Positions 5,967-6,915 of a stretch of DNA of 6,915 nt are shown in pieces (positions within the stretch are counted from its first letter, which is position 1; every line of letters starts with the position of its first letter). Source of the stretch: Pseudomonadota bacterium. GTDB lineage: Bacteria; Pseudomonadota; Gammaproteobacteria; Steroidobacterales; Woeseiaceae. The stretch spans positions 1-6,915 of the forward strand of contig JADFKA010000096.1 in assembly GCA_022565135.1 (NCBI GenBank), given 5' to 3'. Made by a program: the position numbers and the translations under genes. A model generated the notes under the pieces. It did not search any database. It was given only the letters and a program-made list of their open reading frames with translations, and had not been told where the DNA came from.

Positions 5967-6783
5967 CGCCGCTAGATACCTGTCGGCGTTGCTCATATTT
6001 TTGATGCTCGCAAGTTGCGGCTCAGGCCGGGTCAAAGATGGCCCTCCCGGCCGGGGTAGCGGTCCAATAGCTCTCCCCGGAGATGCTGTGCCAAGGCCCG
6101 AACTCAGAAGCCGCTACGGCAACGGCCCGGACTACGAAATATTTGGCAAGCGCTATACCGTTATGGCCAGCAGTAGCGGTTACAAAGAGCGTGGCGTCGC
6201 CTCGTGGTATGGCAAAAAATTTCACGGCAATCTGACGGCCAACCGCGAACCCTACGACATGTACGCAATGTCAGCAGCGCATAAGACGTTGCCGTTGCCA
6301 ACCTATGTCCGCGTACGCAACTTGCGCAATAACAGGAGCGTGATCGTGCGTGTCAATGATCGCGGGCCATTCGTCAACAATCGCATCATCGACCTGTCAT
6401 ATGTCGCAGCGCTCAAGCTCGATATGGTTCGCGATGGTACGAGCTTCGTTGAAATCGAGGCCATCAGCTTTGACGAGCCGCCCGGCGATCGTCCGACACG
6501 GCAGATGTCGGTCCGGCAGCCCGAGCCGCCCGCAACGGCAACAGAGCCCGCAACCGGCATATATGTGCAGGTCGGCGCATTTGGCGATCGCGCCAATGCC
6601 GAACGGCAGCTCATGCTACTGAGCCGCTTCGGCAGCGCGTTTATTGTCGAGGACGCCGCTGCCACTAACCGGGCCCTGTACCGCGTACGCCTTGGCCCTA
6701 TTGACGGCATCGTGCAATACGATGTGCTGGTCAAGAAACTCGCCGACCTCGGCATCACCGATCCCTACCTGGTTACGCAATAA
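5953..6783 (+). CDS. rlpA: Septal ring lytic transglycosylase / rare lipoprotein A RlpA
   Basis: RlpA is an outer-membrane lipoprotein. In Pseudomonas aeruginosa it is a lytic transglycosylase that cleaves glycan strands lacking stem peptides, helping daughter cells separate. The 276-residue product starts with a lipoprotein signal ending in the lipobox LASC (lipidated Cys22), followed by a Gly/Pro-rich linker and FGKRYTVMASSSGYKERG. A double-psi beta-barrel domain at about 81-171 carries GVASWYGKKFHG and VNDRGPF. Glu99 and Asp136 are 37 residues apart, the same spacing as the P. aeruginosa catalytic pair Glu120/Asp157, so the enzyme is probably active. The residue before Glu99 is Arg (TANREPYDM) where Gly is common. 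A Pro/Thr-rich linker (172-201) leads to a SPOR domain (202-276), beginning GIYVQVGAFGDRANAERQL, which binds denuded glycan at the septum. The gene overlaps mltB by 14 nt and has a good GGAG ribosome binding site. Confidence 0.95.
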   Translation: MALRSAARYLSALLIFLMLASCGSGRVKDGPPGRGSGPIALPGDAVPRPELRSRYGNGPDYEIFGKRYTVMASSSGYKERGVASWYGKKFHGNLTANREPYDMYAMSAAHKTLPLPTYVRVRNLRNNRSVIVRVNDRGPFVNNRIIDLSYVAALKLDMVRDGTSFVEIEAISFDEPPGDRPTRQMSVRQPEPPATATEPATGIYVQVGAFGDRANAERQLMLLSRFGSAFIVEDAAATNRALYRVRLGPIDGIVQYDVLVKKLADLGITDPYLVTQ

Positions 6784-6806
6784 CGGAGCCTGCCGCCTTC
6801 AAACGT

Positions 6807-6885
6807 GATCGGGGCATGCGGGCGGGGCGGCTGCGGAACAATGCAGCACTGCGAACGGCATATTCCTCGCCCGCATGTCTCGATC
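6807..6885 (+). repeat. Large inverted repeat downstream of rlpA, 21-bp arms
   Basis: The arm at 6807-6827 (starting GATCGGGGCATGCGGGCG) pairs with the arm at 6865-6885 (ending CGCATGTCTCGATC). All 21 positions pair if three G-U wobbles are allowed; as DNA the arms differ at three places. The 37-nt loop contains a further small hairpin, GCTGC at 6830-6834 with GCAGC at 6843-6847. It begins 24 nt after the rlpA stop codon. There is no T-tract on the + strand, so it is not a standard intrinsic terminator, but it could protect the 3' end of the mRNA or be part of a dispersed repeat. No ORF of note lies here. Confidence 0.65.
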
Positions 6886-6911
6886 CCGCTTGACGGGAGC
6901 GAGCTCCTACA
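6884..6911 (-). repeat. REP-like palindromes with GTAG head (minus strand)
   Basis: Read on the minus strand, the end of the window gives CTGTAGGAGCTCGCTCCCG, that is, GTAG followed at once by a palindrome (+ strand GGAGC 6896-6900, GCTCC 6903-6907). Next comes a 5-bp stem (+ strand TCCCG 6884-6888 and CGGGA 6894-6898, loop CTTGA). A GTAG/GGAG head followed by a short hairpin is the form of REP elements mobilised by RAYT transposases in pseudomonads and xanthomonads. The assignment rests on form only; one copy is visible and the window ends 4 nt beyond it. Confidence 0.4.
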
Positions 6912-6915
6912 GTTT

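Larger units (their letters stand above)
6784..6915. other. Non-coding tail after rlpA
   Basis: These 132 bases contain no supported gene on either strand; the best minus-strand frame from an ATG inside the repeat is about 25 codons. In related cluster orders dacA (a D-alanyl-D-alanine carboxypeptidase) often follows rlpA, but its start is not in this window. The stretch is filled mainly by the inverted repeat and the REP-like palindromes listed separately. Confidence 0.6.

Noticed and set aside
6046..6055. CCCGGCCGGG palindrome in the rlpA linker
   Set aside because: A 10-bp self-complementary GC run in a Gly/Pro-coding linker is expected from codon use; it has no loop and no context as an operator.
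6303..6758. 151-codon open frame on the minus strand inside rlpA
   Set aside because: Ser/Arg/Thr-rich low-complexity translation typical of antisense frames; rlpA on the + strand explains the region fully.
6807..6885. Intrinsic (rho-independent) terminator for the operon
   Set aside because: The stem is long but the loop is 37 nt and no T-tract follows on the + strand, so it does not fit the standard form.

Overview
This window is a cell-shape (elongasome) gene cluster from a Gammaproteobacterium. All genes lie on the + strand in the order mreB (3' part only) - mreC - mreD - mrdA (PBP2) - mrdB (rodA) - mltB - rlpA. The proteins match the enterobacterial and pseudomonad families along their whole length. 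The moderately high GC content and the mltB-rlpA tail after mrdB point to a Gammaproteobacterium outside the Enterobacterales. I cannot name the genus from the sequence alone.

Layout: 1-483 holds the C-terminal 160 residues of the actin-like MreB. A 45-nt gap leads to mreC (529-1416). mreD (1409-1900) overlaps mreC by 8 nt. A 52-nt gap with a possible stem-loop and a clear ribosome binding site leads to a GTG-started mrdA (1953-3851). From there the genes are packed end over end: mrdB overlaps mrdA by 14 nt, mltB starts on the last base of the mrdB stop codon (TGATG), and rlpA overlaps mltB by 14 nt. rlpA ends at 6783. The last 132 bases hold no gene I can support, but contain a 21-bp inverted repeat followed by smaller palindromes that look like a REP-type element.

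How the genes work together: MreB filaments inside the cell are linked through the membrane proteins MreC and MreD to the enzyme pair RodA (glycan polymerase) and PBP2 (cross-linking transpeptidase), which build the side wall. MltB and RlpA are periplasmic or outer-membrane glycan-cleaving enzymes. The cluster therefore pairs wall synthesis with wall opening and remodelling. In E. coli the mreBCD and mrdAB-rlpA blocks are separate; here they form one array, probably one transcript, with no promoter or terminator visible between them.

I found no new biological system here. The coding part is a well-known housekeeping cluster. The points most worth a second look are the palindromic element after rlpA, a strong 9-bp hairpin inside mreB, a possible stem-loop before mrdA, an acidic loop in PBP2 next to its KSGT motif, and an MltB that lacks a good lipobox.
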